A stretch of 64,000 bases of DNA from contig NZ_CAJTUX010000006.1 in the NCBI RefSeq assembly GCF_910579365.1, positions 1 through 64,000 of the forward strand. The letters are read 5' to 3'. Positions 41,917-49,443 of this stretch are shown piece after piece (position 1 is the first letter of the stretch; each line of letters opens with the position of its first letter). The notes under the pieces are model-generated. The model was given only the letters and a program-made list of their open reading frames with translations, was not told the DNA's origin and did not search any database. The position numbers and the translations under genes were made by a program. The stretch is from an uncultured Oscillibacter sp. GTDB lineage: Bacteria > Bacillota > Clostridia > Oscillospirales > Oscillospiraceae.

Positions 41917-42396
41917 TCATAACGCTTTTTTCAACAGCTCAATCTCACGGGAGTGCTGTTTCACCACTCCCTCCACAAACTGGACCCGTCCCTCCAGGTC
42001 CTCCAGCGTCTCGGGGGACGCCAACTTCTCCTGAATCAGCTTAATCTGATCCCCCAGGAGTTGGAAGCGAGGCTCGAAATACGCCTCCATCATGGCCAAC
42101 ATTCTGGATTCGGAGTCCTGGGCCCGGGTCTCCGTCCGCTCCGTCATGCGGGCCTCGGACGCCTCGATCTTTTCCGCCATGCGGGCCTCGGACGCCTCGA
42201 TCTTTTCCGTCATGCGGGCCTCGGACGCCTCGATCTTTTCCGTCATGCGGGCCTCGGACGCCTCGATCTTTTCCGTCATGCGGGCCTCGGATGCGCCGAT
42301 TTCCTCTTTCATGTACGCCGCCATGCGGACCTCGGACGCGCCAATCTTCTCATCCATCAATCGGGCGATTGCCTGCAAGTCCTTTTCATCCAACAT
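41917..42396 (-). CDS. Coiled-coil protein with 11-residue tandem repeats
   Basis: 159 residues. After MLDEKDLQAIARLMDEKIGA come about six repeats of an eleven-residue unit with core MTEKIEASEAR (residues 20-85), then a second helical region (FEPRFQLLGDQIKLIQEKL) and a closing heptad stretch VEGVVKQHSREIELLKKAL. Eleven-residue periodicity predicts a right-handed coiled coil. There is no signal peptide or membrane segment. Similar small helical repeat proteins are annotated as hypothetical in gut Clostridia; function unknown. The start at 42396 is preceded by GGGGGGAA. Confidence 0.8.
   Translation of the reverse strand: MLDEKDLQAIARLMDEKIGASEVRMAAYMKEEIGASEARMTEKIEASEARMTEKIEASEARMTEKIEASEARMAEKIEASEARMTERTETRAQDSESRMLAMMEAYFEPRFQLLGDQIKLIQEKLASPETLEDLEGRVQFVEGVVKQHSREIELLKKAL
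42143..42307. repeat. Five tandem 33-bp units in the coiled-coil gene
   Basis: Units start at 42143, 42176, 42209, 42242 and 42275. The first four are nearly identical (single changes, such as GCC for GTC at the unit start); the fifth has diverged. The length, a multiple of three, preserves the frame, so unit number can vary without breaking the protein. Confidence 0.9.
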
Positions 42397-42445
42397 ATGG
42401 TTCTTCCCCCCTTTGTCCCCATTATAAAGTGGAACCCCCGGCTTG

Positions 42446-42667
42446 TCAATGTTCTTCCAACTTCTTTGGCCACTCCCGGCAGACCAGCTCGTCCAAGGAG
42501 ATGTCATAGAAATCCGCCAGAGCGATCAGAGTGGACATGCGGGGATCTTGCTCCCCATACTCAAAGCGCTGATAGGTATGCAGGTTGAGTCCCAGCGTTT
42601 TTACGAGGTCCTTTTGCAAAACTCCTCTTTCATTTCTTAGCTGAACCAGCTTTTTCGGGAAATTCAT
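42446..42667 (-). CDS. XRE-family helix-turn-helix regulator
   Basis: 73-residue single-domain regulator: KKLVQLRNERGVLQKDLVKT (helices 1-2), LNLHTYQRFEYGEQDPRMST (recognition helix and loop), LIALADFYDISLDELV. It has no C-terminal sensor domain. ATG 42667 follows AAGGGGG. It is divergent from the 86-residue protein gene at 42756, and an inverted repeat overlaps that gene's -10 box, making this the likely repressor of its neighbour. Confidence 0.9.
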   Translation of the reverse strand: MNFPKKLVQLRNERGVLQKDLVKTLGLNLHTYQRFEYGEQDPRMSTLIALADFYDISLDELVCREWPKKLEEH

Positions 42668-42676
42668 ACAGCCCCC

Positions 42677-42715
42677 TTGACATGACAAAATTTGAATGTT
42701 ACAATATCTTTGTAA
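42677..42715 (+). promoter_or_regulatory. Promoter with overlapping operator
   Basis: TTGACA (42677-42682), 17-base spacer, TACAAT (42700-42705). The inverted repeat TTACAA-TATCT-TTGTAA (42699-42715) covers the -10 box, an ideal site for a dimeric repressor such as the divergent XRE protein. Confidence 0.75.
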
Positions 42716-42755
42716 GATGCCATTTTTTGAATCTTTACTCTAGGAGGACTTCGTC

Positions 42756-43016
42756 ATGGACGAATACTTTCAATGTCTGCTGGACTACATCGTGGAAGGC
42801 CATAAAACAGACTCGCTGTTGAAAACGCTGGAGTATCAATCGCAAATGAAATCGGTTCTCAAATCCTGGGAGGCGGTGGAAAACGTGCTTTCCCAGTCCC
42901 AGATAACCACCGTGGACACCTACTTTTCCGAGTACTCTCAGTTGTCCTCTTTGGAGAAAGACTGGCTCTTTCTGGAAGGCGTCGCCCTGGGCCGCTGGCT
43001 GGCCCGCCAATCCTAG
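42756..43016 (+). CDS. Hypothetical 86-residue helical protein
   Basis: Starts MDEYFQCLLDYIVEGHKTDS and is predicted to be all helical and acidic, ending VALGRWLARQS. AGGAGG upstream supports ATG 42756. I do not recognise a named domain; it may belong to one of the small Firmicute DUF families found with XRE regulators. Its 3' end overlaps the convergent miaB stop by four bases. It is controlled by a promoter with an operator over the -10 box. Confidence 0.75.
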   Translation: MDEYFQCLLDYIVEGHKTDSLLKTLEYQSQMKSVLKSWEAVENVLSQSQITTVDTYFSEYSQLSSLEKDWLFLEGVALGRWLARQS

Positions 43017-44425
43017 ACCGGCTCGCCGTACAGCGCCCAGGTGTTGCTCCCCGTAATCCTCACGTCCAAAAAGCGTCCGATCAGCTCCTTGTCCCCCTTC
43101 AGCCGCACCAGCCGGTTCCCCTCCGTCCGGGAGGAGAGGGGGAAGGCCTCGTCTCCGCTTTCGCCGTCCGCCAGTACCCGTACCGTCTTTCCCACATACC
43201 CGGCGTGTATCCGGGCGGAATGGCCGTTCTGAACCTCCAGAAGACGGTCGAACCAGCGTTGCTTGTCCTCCCGGGAGGCCGGGTCCGGCAGCTCCGCCGC
43301 CCTTGTGCCGGGGCGGGGGGAGTAGAGGAAGGTAAACAGGGCGTCGAACCCCACCTCCTCCACCAGGGACACGGTGTCCATGGCCTCCGCCTCTGTCTCG
43401 CCGGGGAAGCCAATGATGACGTCGCTGGTCAGCACCAGCTCCGGCATGACGGACCGGGCGTACCGGATGAGCTCCAGGTACTTCTCCCGGGTATACCGCC
43501 GGTTCATCTCCCCCAGGACCCGGTTGTTTCCGGACTGGAAGGGGAGGTGGAGCTGTTTGGCCACGTGGGGGCAGTTCGCCATGACGTCAAAGAGGCGGGG
43601 CGTGGCGTCCTTGGGATGGCTGGACATGAAGCGAATCCAATAGTCCCCGGGAATGCGGTCGATCTCCTCCAGCAGCTCCGGGAAGTGGAAGCCCCCCTCC
43701 AGGTCGTTGCCGTAGGAGTTCACGTTCTGCCCCAGAAGGGTGATGTCCTTGTATCCCGCCTCCACCAGCTGCCGGACCTCTTCCATCACGGCCCGGGGGT
43801 CCCGGCTCCGTTCCCGGCCCCGGACGTAGGGCACAATGCAGTAGGAGCAGAAGTTGTTGCACCCGTACATGACGGAGACCCAGGCCTTCACGCCCCGCTC
43901 CCGGACCACCGGAAGCCCCTCGGCAATGCCGCCGTGCTCGTCCGCCACGGAGAAGACCCGCTTCTTCGTCTCATAAACCTGCCACAAAAGCTCCGGAAAG
44001 CGCCAAAGCGCCTGGGGCCCAAACACCAGGTCCACATGGCGGTAGGACTCCCGCACCCGCCGGGCCACCCGCTCCTCCTGGGCCATGCAGCCGCACAGCA
44101 CGATCACCTGCTCTGGATTCTCCCGTTTGGAGTGGGTCAGAATCCCCAGATTGCCGAAGACCCGCTGCTCCGCGTGCTCCCGGATGGCGCAGGTGTTCAG
44201 CAGCACCAGGTCCGCCTCCCGTGCCTCCTCCGTAAAGGTGAAGCCGCAGGCCTCCAGCATGCCCATGAGCCGCTGTCCGTCGGCCACGTTCTGCTGGCAG
44301 CCGAACGTCTCCACACAGGCGGCGGGATGGGCCTGCCGGGCGGCGAACATGGCCTTGATCTTCTCCTGAAAATCCCGCTGGCGGGCGATGTCCGCCGCCG
44401 GGATGACAATCTCCTCACGCTTCAA
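43013..44425 (-). CDS. miaB: tRNA-2-methylthio-N6-dimethylallyladenosine synthase
   Basis: 470-residue radical SAM methylthiotransferase acting on i6A37 made by MiaA. The UPF0004 domain cysteines are in ETFGCQQNVADGQRLMGML, NTCAIREHAEQR and LCGCMAQEER; the radical SAM motif is YGCNNFCSYCIVPYVRGRERS. LPFQSGNNRVLGEMNRRYTR and a C-terminal TRAM domain (GKTVRVLADGESGD) complete it. QQNVADGQR replaces the more common QMNxxDSE, a variant I recall in related Clostridia. It has its own promoter and is separated from mutS by the accessory cassette. Confidence 0.96.
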   Translation of the reverse strand: MKREEIVIPAADIARQRDFQEKIKAMFAARQAHPAACVETFGCQQNVADGQRLMGMLEACGFTFTEEAREADLVLLNTCAIREHAEQRVFGNLGILTHSKRENPEQVIVLCGCMAQEERVARRVRESYRHVDLVFGPQALWRFPELLWQVYETKKRVFSVADEHGGIAEGLPVVRERGVKAWVSVMYGCNNFCSYCIVPYVRGRERSRDPRAVMEEVRQLVEAGYKDITLLGQNVNSYGNDLEGGFHFPELLEEIDRIPGDYWIRFMSSHPKDATPRLFDVMANCPHVAKQLHLPFQSGNNRVLGEMNRRYTREKYLELIRYARSVMPELVLTSDVIIGFPGETEAEAMDTVSLVEEVGFDALFTFLYSPRPGTRAAELPDPASREDKQRWFDRLLEVQNGHSARIHAGYVGKTVRVLADGESGDEAFPLSSRTEGNRLVRLKGDKELIGRFLDVRITGSNTWALYGEPV

Positions 44426-44464
44426 ACCGTTTCCTCCATTGTCCCATGATGTTTCAACGCTGGT

Positions 44465-44493
44465 ATCATATCACGAAGCGTCCAAAAGCACAA
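44465..44493 (-). promoter_or_regulatory. Promoter for miaB
   Basis: Minus strand TTGTGC (44493-44488), 17-base spacer ending TGA, TATGAT (44470-44465). Confidence 0.7.
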
Positions 44494-44586
44494 GAATAAA
44501 TCCCGGCGGCGGAGCCGTCCCTTTTGTGCGATTTGCCCGGACGGCGGAATTCACTTTGTGGAAATCGTAAAATCTTACAAAGACTA

Positions 44587-44615
44587 TTGACATATCCGAA
44601 GAAATGCTGTATATT
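44587..44615 (+). promoter_or_regulatory. Strong promoter of the orphan transcription unit
   Basis: TTGACA (44587-44592), 17-base spacer, TATATT (44610-44615). It stands alone between miaB and tsf, both of which are on the other strand. Confidence 0.85.
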
Positions 44616-44621
44616 TTAACT

Positions 44622-44937
44622 ACAGAAAGAGGTGAGTCCAGTGTACTAGTCCGACACGCGAACCCACATCATTCAGCGCCGTTCGAACCGCTTTTCCTTT
44701 CGCATCCGCGTGATCTCAGGCAATTCCCAAAGACGAAACACCCCTCACTATGCTGAGTCAAGCGGGACCGGCTGGTCCGCGCAACGTCTGTTTCATGGAT
44801 TGGAAATCCCGAATCACCTGTACCCCCTTTGATTCCGCGAACGGCAGAACACGAAAGCTTGAGGTATCGACCAATGGACAGTCCAATCAATGAGTAGGCC
44901 CCCCATTCGCCGGAGGAGCGGATGGGGGGAATGTTTT
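44622..44937 (+). ncRNA. Orphan transcription unit of about 315 nt, possible structured RNA
   Basis: Bounded by a near-consensus promoter and a strong intrinsic terminator. A good ribosome site (AAAGAGG, 44626-44632) precedes GTG at 44641, but the third codon is TAG (44647); the same frame then stays open for 60 codons to TGA at 44830. Third-position GC of that stretch is about 63%, well below neighbouring genes, so it does not look like a host-style gene. Local hairpins include GGACC-GGCT-GGTCC and GGATT-GGA-AATCC. It is not recognisable as tmRNA, RNase P, SRP or 6S RNA. It could be a structured RNA, a regulatory RNA with a tiny leader peptide, or a gene with an in-frame amber codon. Confidence 0.5.
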
Positions 44938-44940
44938 GTC
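44899..44940 (+). terminator. Terminator of the orphan unit
   Basis: CCCCCCATTCGC (44899-44910) pairs with GCGGATGGGGGG (44918-44929, one T-G pair), followed by AATGTTTTGT. Confidence 0.85.
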
Positions 44941-44984
44941 CGCACCTTCCTGGGCGCCGCCGGAGGGCGCTGTTTTTTTGCGCA

Positions 44985-45018
44985 AAAAGGCCCGGAGCGC
45001 TGTGCTCCGGGCCTTTGC
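44985..45018 (-). terminator. Terminator of rpsB-tsf
   Basis: Minus strand stem GGCCCGGAGC / GCTCCGGGCC followed by TTTTTGCG, 12 bases past the tsf stop. Confidence 0.9.
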
Positions 45019-45029
45019 CGCTGTATCGG

Positions 45030-45953
45030 TTATCCCTTTACCAAAGAGGCGATCTCGTCGGCGAAGTTCTCCTGCTTCTTCTCGATGCCCTCGCCCTTCT
45101 CGAAGCGCACGGCGTTCTTGAAGGTGATGGATCCGCCCAGCTCCTTGGCCGCGTGGGCGATATAGGCTTCCACGGTACCCTCGAACACGTCGGCGCGGAC
45201 GGAGTCCTGCTGGAGCAGGCAGTTCTCGGCGTAGAACTTGTTCAGCTTGCCCATGACGATCTTCTCCCGGACCTGCTCGGGCTTTCCGGCCATCTTGGGA
45301 TCGTTCTCCATCTGGGCCAGCATGACCTTCTTCTCCTCGTCCAGAACCTCCTGGGTCACCTGGGCCTTGTCCCAGAAGCGGGGGTTCAGGGCGGCAATCT
45401 GCATGGCGATGTTCTTGCCGAGCTCCGTGACCTTTTCGGCGTCCAGGCTGGTCTCCAGATTCACCAGCACGCCGATCTTGCCACCGGCGTGAACGTAGGG
45501 AACGGACACGCCCTCGGCAAAGCGGGCGAAGCGGCGGACCTTGATGTTCTCACCGATGACCAGGACCATCTCCTGCTGCTGCTGGGTGACGGTCAGGTCC
45601 GTGCCGTTGTACTTGCACTCCATCAGCGCGTCCAGGTCGGCGGGATTCTGGGCGGCCACGGTGGCGGCCACGCCCTTGACGAAGTCCACGAACTTCTCGT
45701 TCTTGCCCACGAAGTCGGTCTCGGCGTTAACCTCGACCACCACGCCCACGCCGTCGATGGCGGCGGCGTACGCCATGCCCTCGGCGGCCACGCGGCCGGC
45801 CTTCTTCACGGAGGCGGCCATGCCCTTCTCGCGCAGCCACTCGACGGCCTTGTCCATGTCGCCGTCCGAGGCCACCAGCGCCTTCTTGCAGTCCATCATA
45901 CCCACGCCGGTCATCTCGCGCAGGTTCTTCACATCAGTCGCGGTAAAAGCCAT
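45030..45953 (-). CDS. tsf: Elongation factor Ts
   Basis: 307-residue nucleotide-exchange factor for EF-Tu. The N-terminal UBA-like part ends with the signature VKNLREMTGVGMMDCKKALV; the core has EVNAETDFVGKNEKFVDFV. Full-length and typical. It follows rpsB by 30 bases in the universally conserved pair. Confidence 0.98.
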   Translation of the reverse strand: MAFTATDVKNLREMTGVGMMDCKKALVASDGDMDKAVEWLREKGMAASVKKAGRVAAEGMAYAAAIDGVGVVVEVNAETDFVGKNEKFVDFVKGVAATVAAQNPADLDALMECKYNGTDLTVTQQQQEMVLVIGENIKVRRFARFAEGVSVPYVHAGGKIGVLVNLETSLDAEKVTELGKNIAMQIAALNPRFWDKAQVTQEVLDEEKKVMLAQMENDPKMAGKPEQVREKIVMGKLNKFYAENCLLQQDSVRADVFEGTVEAYIAHAAKELGGSITFKNAVRFEKGEGIEKKQENFADEIASLVKG

Positions 45954-45983
45954 AGTTGCGTTCCTCCAATATCTTGTAATCGC

Positions 45984-46718
45984 TTATTCAGCGGCGGTTT
46001 CCTCAGCGGCGGGCTCCTCGGTCTGCTCACCCTGGCGGCCCTCCAGCACGGCGTTGGCCATGATGGAGGAGATCAGCTTGATGGCGCGGATGGCGTCGTC
46101 GTTGCCGGGGATGACGTAATCGATCTCGTCGGGGTCGCAGTTGGTGTCGGCGATGGCCACCACGGGGATGCCCAGCTTGTGGGCCTCGGCGATGGCGTTG
46201 CGCTCCTTCCGGGTGTCCACGATGAAGAGGGCGCCGGGGAGCTTCTTCATCTCCTTCACGCCGCCGAGATACTTCTCCAGCTTGGCGATCTCGCCCAGGT
46301 GCTTCATGACTTCCTTCTTGGGCAGCATGTCGAAGGTGCCGTCCTCCTGCATGGCCTTGAGCTGGTTCAGCCGGTCCACCCGGGTGCGCATGGTCTTGAA
46401 GTTGGTCATCATGCCGCCCAGCCACCGGGCGTTGACATAGTACTGACCGCAGCGGCCGGCCTCCTCGCGGATGGCGTCCTGGGCCTGCTTCTTGGTGCCG
46501 ACGAAGAGCAGGGACTGGCCGCTCTCAGAGAGCTGGCGGACGAAGCTGTACGCCTCTTCCAGCTTGCGCACGGTCTTCTGGAGGTCGACGATATAGATGC
46601 CGTTGCGCTCCGTGTAGATATAGGGAGCCATCTTGGGGTTCCACCGGCGGGTCTGGTGGCCGAAGTGGACGCCTGCCTCCAGCAGGGCTTTCATGGATAC
46701 GACGCTAGAATTTGCCAT
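45984..46718 (-). CDS. rpsB: 30S ribosomal protein S2
   Basis: 244 residues. ALLEAGVHFGHQTRRWNPKM, NGIYIVDLQKTVRKLEEAY, ARWLGGMMTNFKTMRTRVDR and PVVAIADTNCDPDEIDYVIP are canonical S2 segments. The C-terminal tail is acidic (EEPAAEETAAE). It is first in the rpsB-tsf operon, with its promoter 123-151 bases upstream, leaving an untranslated leader of about 115 nt. Confidence 0.98.
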   Translation of the reverse strand: MANSSVVSMKALLEAGVHFGHQTRRWNPKMAPYIYTERNGIYIVDLQKTVRKLEEAYSFVRQLSESGQSLLFVGTKKQAQDAIREEAGRCGQYYVNARWLGGMMTNFKTMRTRVDRLNQLKAMQEDGTFDMLPKKEVMKHLGEIAKLEKYLGGVKEMKKLPGALFIVDTRKERNAIAEAHKLGIPVVAIADTNCDPDEIDYVIPGNDDAIRAIKLISSIMANAVLEGRQGEQTEEPAAEETAAE

Positions 46719-46840
46719 GTTGCTTGTTCCTCCAATATCAATTTAGTTGGTCCTCCGGCGGCTTCATCCCCTCCGCCAACCCGGGTCTTTCGGCTCCGGG
46801 CACAGACGAAAGGTCGGCGTGCCGTGCGGAATGCTGAGAT

Positions 46841-46869
46841 ATTGTATCACAGGGAAATTGCCAATGCAA
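46841..46869 (-). promoter_or_regulatory. Promoter for rpsB-tsf
   Basis: Minus strand TTGCAT (46869-46864), 17-base spacer, TACAAT (46846-46841). The leader to the rpsB start is long enough for an S2 autoregulatory structure, which I could not define. Confidence 0.75.
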
Positions 46870-46932
46870 GGGTTTTTTCTCATATCTTCCGTATATTTTG
46901 GTCCGGAGCGCCGGAGAAAGTCCCCGCAAACA

Positions 46933-46961
46933 TTGACATTTTCCTTTCGGGGAAGCATAAT
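46933..46961 (+). promoter_or_regulatory. Promoter for the manganese pyrophosphatase gene
   Basis: TTGACA (46933-46938), 17-base spacer, CATAAT (46956-46961), divergent from the rpsB promoter. Confidence 0.8.
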
Positions 46962-47010
46962 GGAACCAGGAACAAAACGGGACATCGCGTCCCTGGAAGG
47001 AGCCTTTTGT

Positions 47011-48624
47011 ATGGACACCATTTATATTACCGGGCACCGCAACCCGGACACGGACTCCATCGTCTCCGCCATGGCCTATGCCGCGCTGAAAAACGCCTTG
47101 GGCAGCCGCCAGTATCAGGCCGCCCGCCTGGGCCAGATCAGCGACGAGACCCAGATCGTGCTGGACCGCTTCGGCTTCCAGCCCCCCAAGCTCATCGACA
47201 ATGTCCGAACCCAGGTCCGGGACCTGGATTACGACACGCCGCCCACCCTCTCCGCTGCCGCCACCATCAGCCGGGGCTGGCAGACCATGCAGGGGGGGAA
47301 CCTCTCCATTCTCCCCGTGGCCAATGAGGACGGCACCCTCTTCGGCACTCTCTCTGCCGGGGACGTGGCCAACTACGACATCACCACCGTCCGCAACCCC
47401 CGGGTGGAAAACATCCCGGTGTACAATCTGATCTCCGTGCTGGAGGGAAAGCTCCTCAACGAAAGCGCCGAGATGCCCGACGTCATCTCCGGCGAGGTTA
47501 CGATTGCCCTGCCCGCCAGCCGGGAAAACCTTCTCTTCTCCAGTCCGGACAGCGTGGTGATCTGCGGCGACCAGCCGGATATGGTCCGCCGGGCCCTGGA
47601 CCTTCAGGTGGACTGCATCATCATCTGCCAGGGCGAGGTGTCCCAGCAGCTGCTGGAGCATGCCGGAAACACCTGCGTCATCTCCACGCCCATCGACGCC
47701 TACCAGGCGCTGCGCCTGATCTTCCACGCCATTCCCATCGGCCGCATCTGCAAGAGCTCCGATCTGGTCTGCTTCCATCTGGACGACTATATCGACGACG
47801 TGCAGGACGCCGTGCTGGAGAGCCGCTTCCGGGCCTATCCCATTTTGGACGAGGAGGAGAAGGTAGTGGGCATGCTCTCCCGCTTCCACCTTCTCCGCCC
47901 CCGGCGCAAACGGGTGGTGCTGATGGACCACAACGAGAAGTCCCAGTCCGTGGCCGGTTTGGAACAGGCGGAAATTCTGGAGATCATCGACCACCACCGC
48001 CTGGCGGACATTGAGACCAAGAACCCCATCCATGTCCGGAACGAGGCCGTGGGCAGCACGAACACCATCGTAGCCGAGATGTATCAGGAGAAGGGGCTGA
48101 TGCCCACGGCCAAGATGGCGGGGCTCATGGCGGCGGCCATCGTGTCGGACACGGTCATGTTCAAATCCCCCACCTGCACCCAGCGGGACATTGACATCGC
48201 CAACCGCCTGGCCCGCATCGCCAGCGTGAGGCTGGAGGACCTGGGGCAGGCCATCTTCTCCGCCAGCTGCGGCGACGACAAGACCGCCGAGGCCATGCTG
48301 AAAACAGACTATAAGGAGTTCCACATCGCCGGGCACAATCTGGCGGTGAGCCAGATCACCACCATGGACTCCGCCCGCCTCCTCACCCGGCTGAACGAGT
48401 TTTTGGAGGTCATGACCGCCACCCGCCAGAAGCGGGGGCTGAACACCGTAGTGCTGATGATCACCGACGTGCTGCTGGAGGGAACGCAGCTGCTGTTCGT
48501 CGGCGACGAGGATACCATTCGTCAGGCCTTCGGCATCAAGGGGGAGGAGAACTGTGCGTTCCTGCCCAAGATTATGTCCAGAAAGAAGCAGGTGATTCCG
48601 ATGTTGTCTGCTTTGTGGGGATAA
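47011..48624 (+). CDS. Manganese-dependent inorganic pyrophosphatase with CBS and DRTGG domains
   Basis: 537-residue family II pyrophosphatase. The DHH-type catalytic core is split: ITGHRNPDTDSIVSAMAY at the start and EIIDHHRLADIETKNP after the insert, with the DHHA2 domain at the C-terminus. The insert (about residues 65-300) holds paired CBS domains and a DRTGG domain, known in this family to bind adenine nucleotides and regulate activity. At 537 residues it is the long regulated form rather than the about 310-residue basic form. ATG 47011 follows GGAAGGAG. Monocistronic. Confidence 0.93.
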   Translation: MDTIYITGHRNPDTDSIVSAMAYAALKNALGSRQYQAARLGQISDETQIVLDRFGFQPPKLIDNVRTQVRDLDYDTPPTLSAAATISRGWQTMQGGNLSILPVANEDGTLFGTLSAGDVANYDITTVRNPRVENIPVYNLISVLEGKLLNESAEMPDVISGEVTIALPASRENLLFSSPDSVVICGDQPDMVRRALDLQVDCIIICQGEVSQQLLEHAGNTCVISTPIDAYQALRLIFHAIPIGRICKSSDLVCFHLDDYIDDVQDAVLESRFRAYPILDEEEKVVGMLSRFHLLRPRRKRVVLMDHNEKSQSVAGLEQAEILEIIDHHRLADIETKNPIHVRNEAVGSTNTIVAEMYQEKGLMPTAKMAGLMAAAIVSDTVMFKSPTCTQRDIDIANRLARIASVRLEDLGQAIFSASCGDDKTAEAMLKTDYKEFHIAGHNLAVSQITTMDSARLLTRLNEFLEVMTATRQKRGLNTVVLMITDVLLEGTQLLFVGDEDTIRQAFGIKGEENCAFLPKIMSRKKQVIPMLSALWG

Positions 48625-48737
48625 TTCCTGCCCTGGCGGGCGGGGGTTTTGGTGGGCGTCGAATCGACGCGCTTCTCTTTCCGCTGCCGCTGCTCTGGCG
48701 GTTCTTGCGGCTGGGATGCCGGATGGTTCCCGCCCCG

Positions 48738-48760
48738 CAGGGGCGGCAATCTGCCGCCCG
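48738..48760 (+). repeat. Palindromic GCAGGGGCGG repeat
   Basis: GGGCGGCA (48741-48748) and TGCCGCCC (48752-48759) form an 8-bp stem inside a 215-base gap; the block resembles the palindrome at 21126 with a few changes. The rest of the gap (48625-48839) holds a small palindrome GCGTCGAATCGACGC near 48656 but no gene I can support. Confidence 0.5.
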
Positions 48761-48839
48761 TCCCCCGGAGCCGCCCTTCTGCCGATAAGCCGCTTTGTGA
48801 GAGCTCTCTCATTCCCCAGGGTCCGCCGAAAGGAGTTCC

Positions 48840-49427
48840 ATGATTAAAAAGAGCGTCCGGTCAAAACTCGACCGGACCATTAAGGACATTTGGCTCACCG
48901 ACATTTGCAGGGAGTTTGGACAGCGCCGCTTTATCGTGGAGGCCGATATCCAATGCAGCTTTTACCACCACCTGCGGCAGAGGCTGGACCCCCTCTTCGC
49001 CGAAAACAACCTGTATCTCTATTCGGAGTTCTACGTTCCCGGCCGGCGAAAACAATACATAGACCTGGCCGTCTTCGAGATGGACATGCGCCTCCCCGGC
49101 CCCTGGCGGGACAGGCGGACCGCCGCCGCCGCTATTATCGAGCTCAAATACGGCGGCGGCGACGATTGGGTCACCTCTGACTTCCCGAAAATGAAAGGGT
49201 ACATGGACCGCTTCGGACGGGACTGCCAGTACTATTTCGGCGTCATCGATTTGCGGGAGATGAGCTGTTTGAACTGGCTGGACGGAAGAAGCCGCTGGGC
49301 CAGAGACTGCTTCACCGAGCTCAACGCCGGGTATCTGGACGGCGAACTCTATTTTGAGGTCAATTCCCTTAACAAACTCAATCCCGGGCTCCAGCACCGG
49401 CGGGCCCGCTGTCATTTCACTCCATGA
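48840..49427 (+). CDS. Hypothetical protein, PD-(D/E)XK nuclease-like
   Basis: 195 residues. The spacing of FIVEADIQCSFYHHLRQRL (conserved Glu near residue 34), YIDLAVFEMDM (Asp near 75) and AAAIIELKYGGG (E-x-K near 101-103) follows the restriction-endonuclease-like fold of PD-(D/E)XK nucleases. No methyltransferase, helicase or other defence gene is adjacent, so a restriction role is not supported. ATG 48840 follows GAAAGGAG, and the gene lies 16 bases upstream of the sigma-54 activator, probably co-transcribed. The family is not recognised with certainty. Confidence 0.6.
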   Translation: MIKKSVRSKLDRTIKDIWLTDICREFGQRRFIVEADIQCSFYHHLRQRLDPLFAENNLYLYSEFYVPGRRKQYIDLAVFEMDMRLPGPWRDRRTAAAAIIELKYGGGDDWVTSDFPKMKGYMDRFGRDCQYYFGVIDLREMSCLNWLDGRSRWARDCFTELNAGYLDGELYFEVNSLNKLNPGLQHRRARCHFTP

Positions 49428-49443
49428 CGGAAAGGAGGCCCCC

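Noticed and set aside
42143..42307. CRISPR array
   Set aside because: The 33-bp units are contiguous with no spacers and encode in-frame protein repeats.
44622..44937. tmRNA, RNase P RNA, SRP RNA or 6S RNA
   Set aside because: Length is roughly compatible with some, but the hallmark tag frame, P4 core, SRP tetraloop domain or 6S open-complex bubble was not seen.
48522..48812. 96-residue minus-strand frame between the pyrophosphatase and the nuclease-like gene
   Set aside because: It runs through the repeat palindrome and the 3' end of the pyrophosphatase gene; no ribosome site and arginine/proline-rich.
48840..49427. Restriction-modification system
   Set aside because: No methyltransferase or specificity gene within many kilobases, so only the nuclease-like core is claimed.
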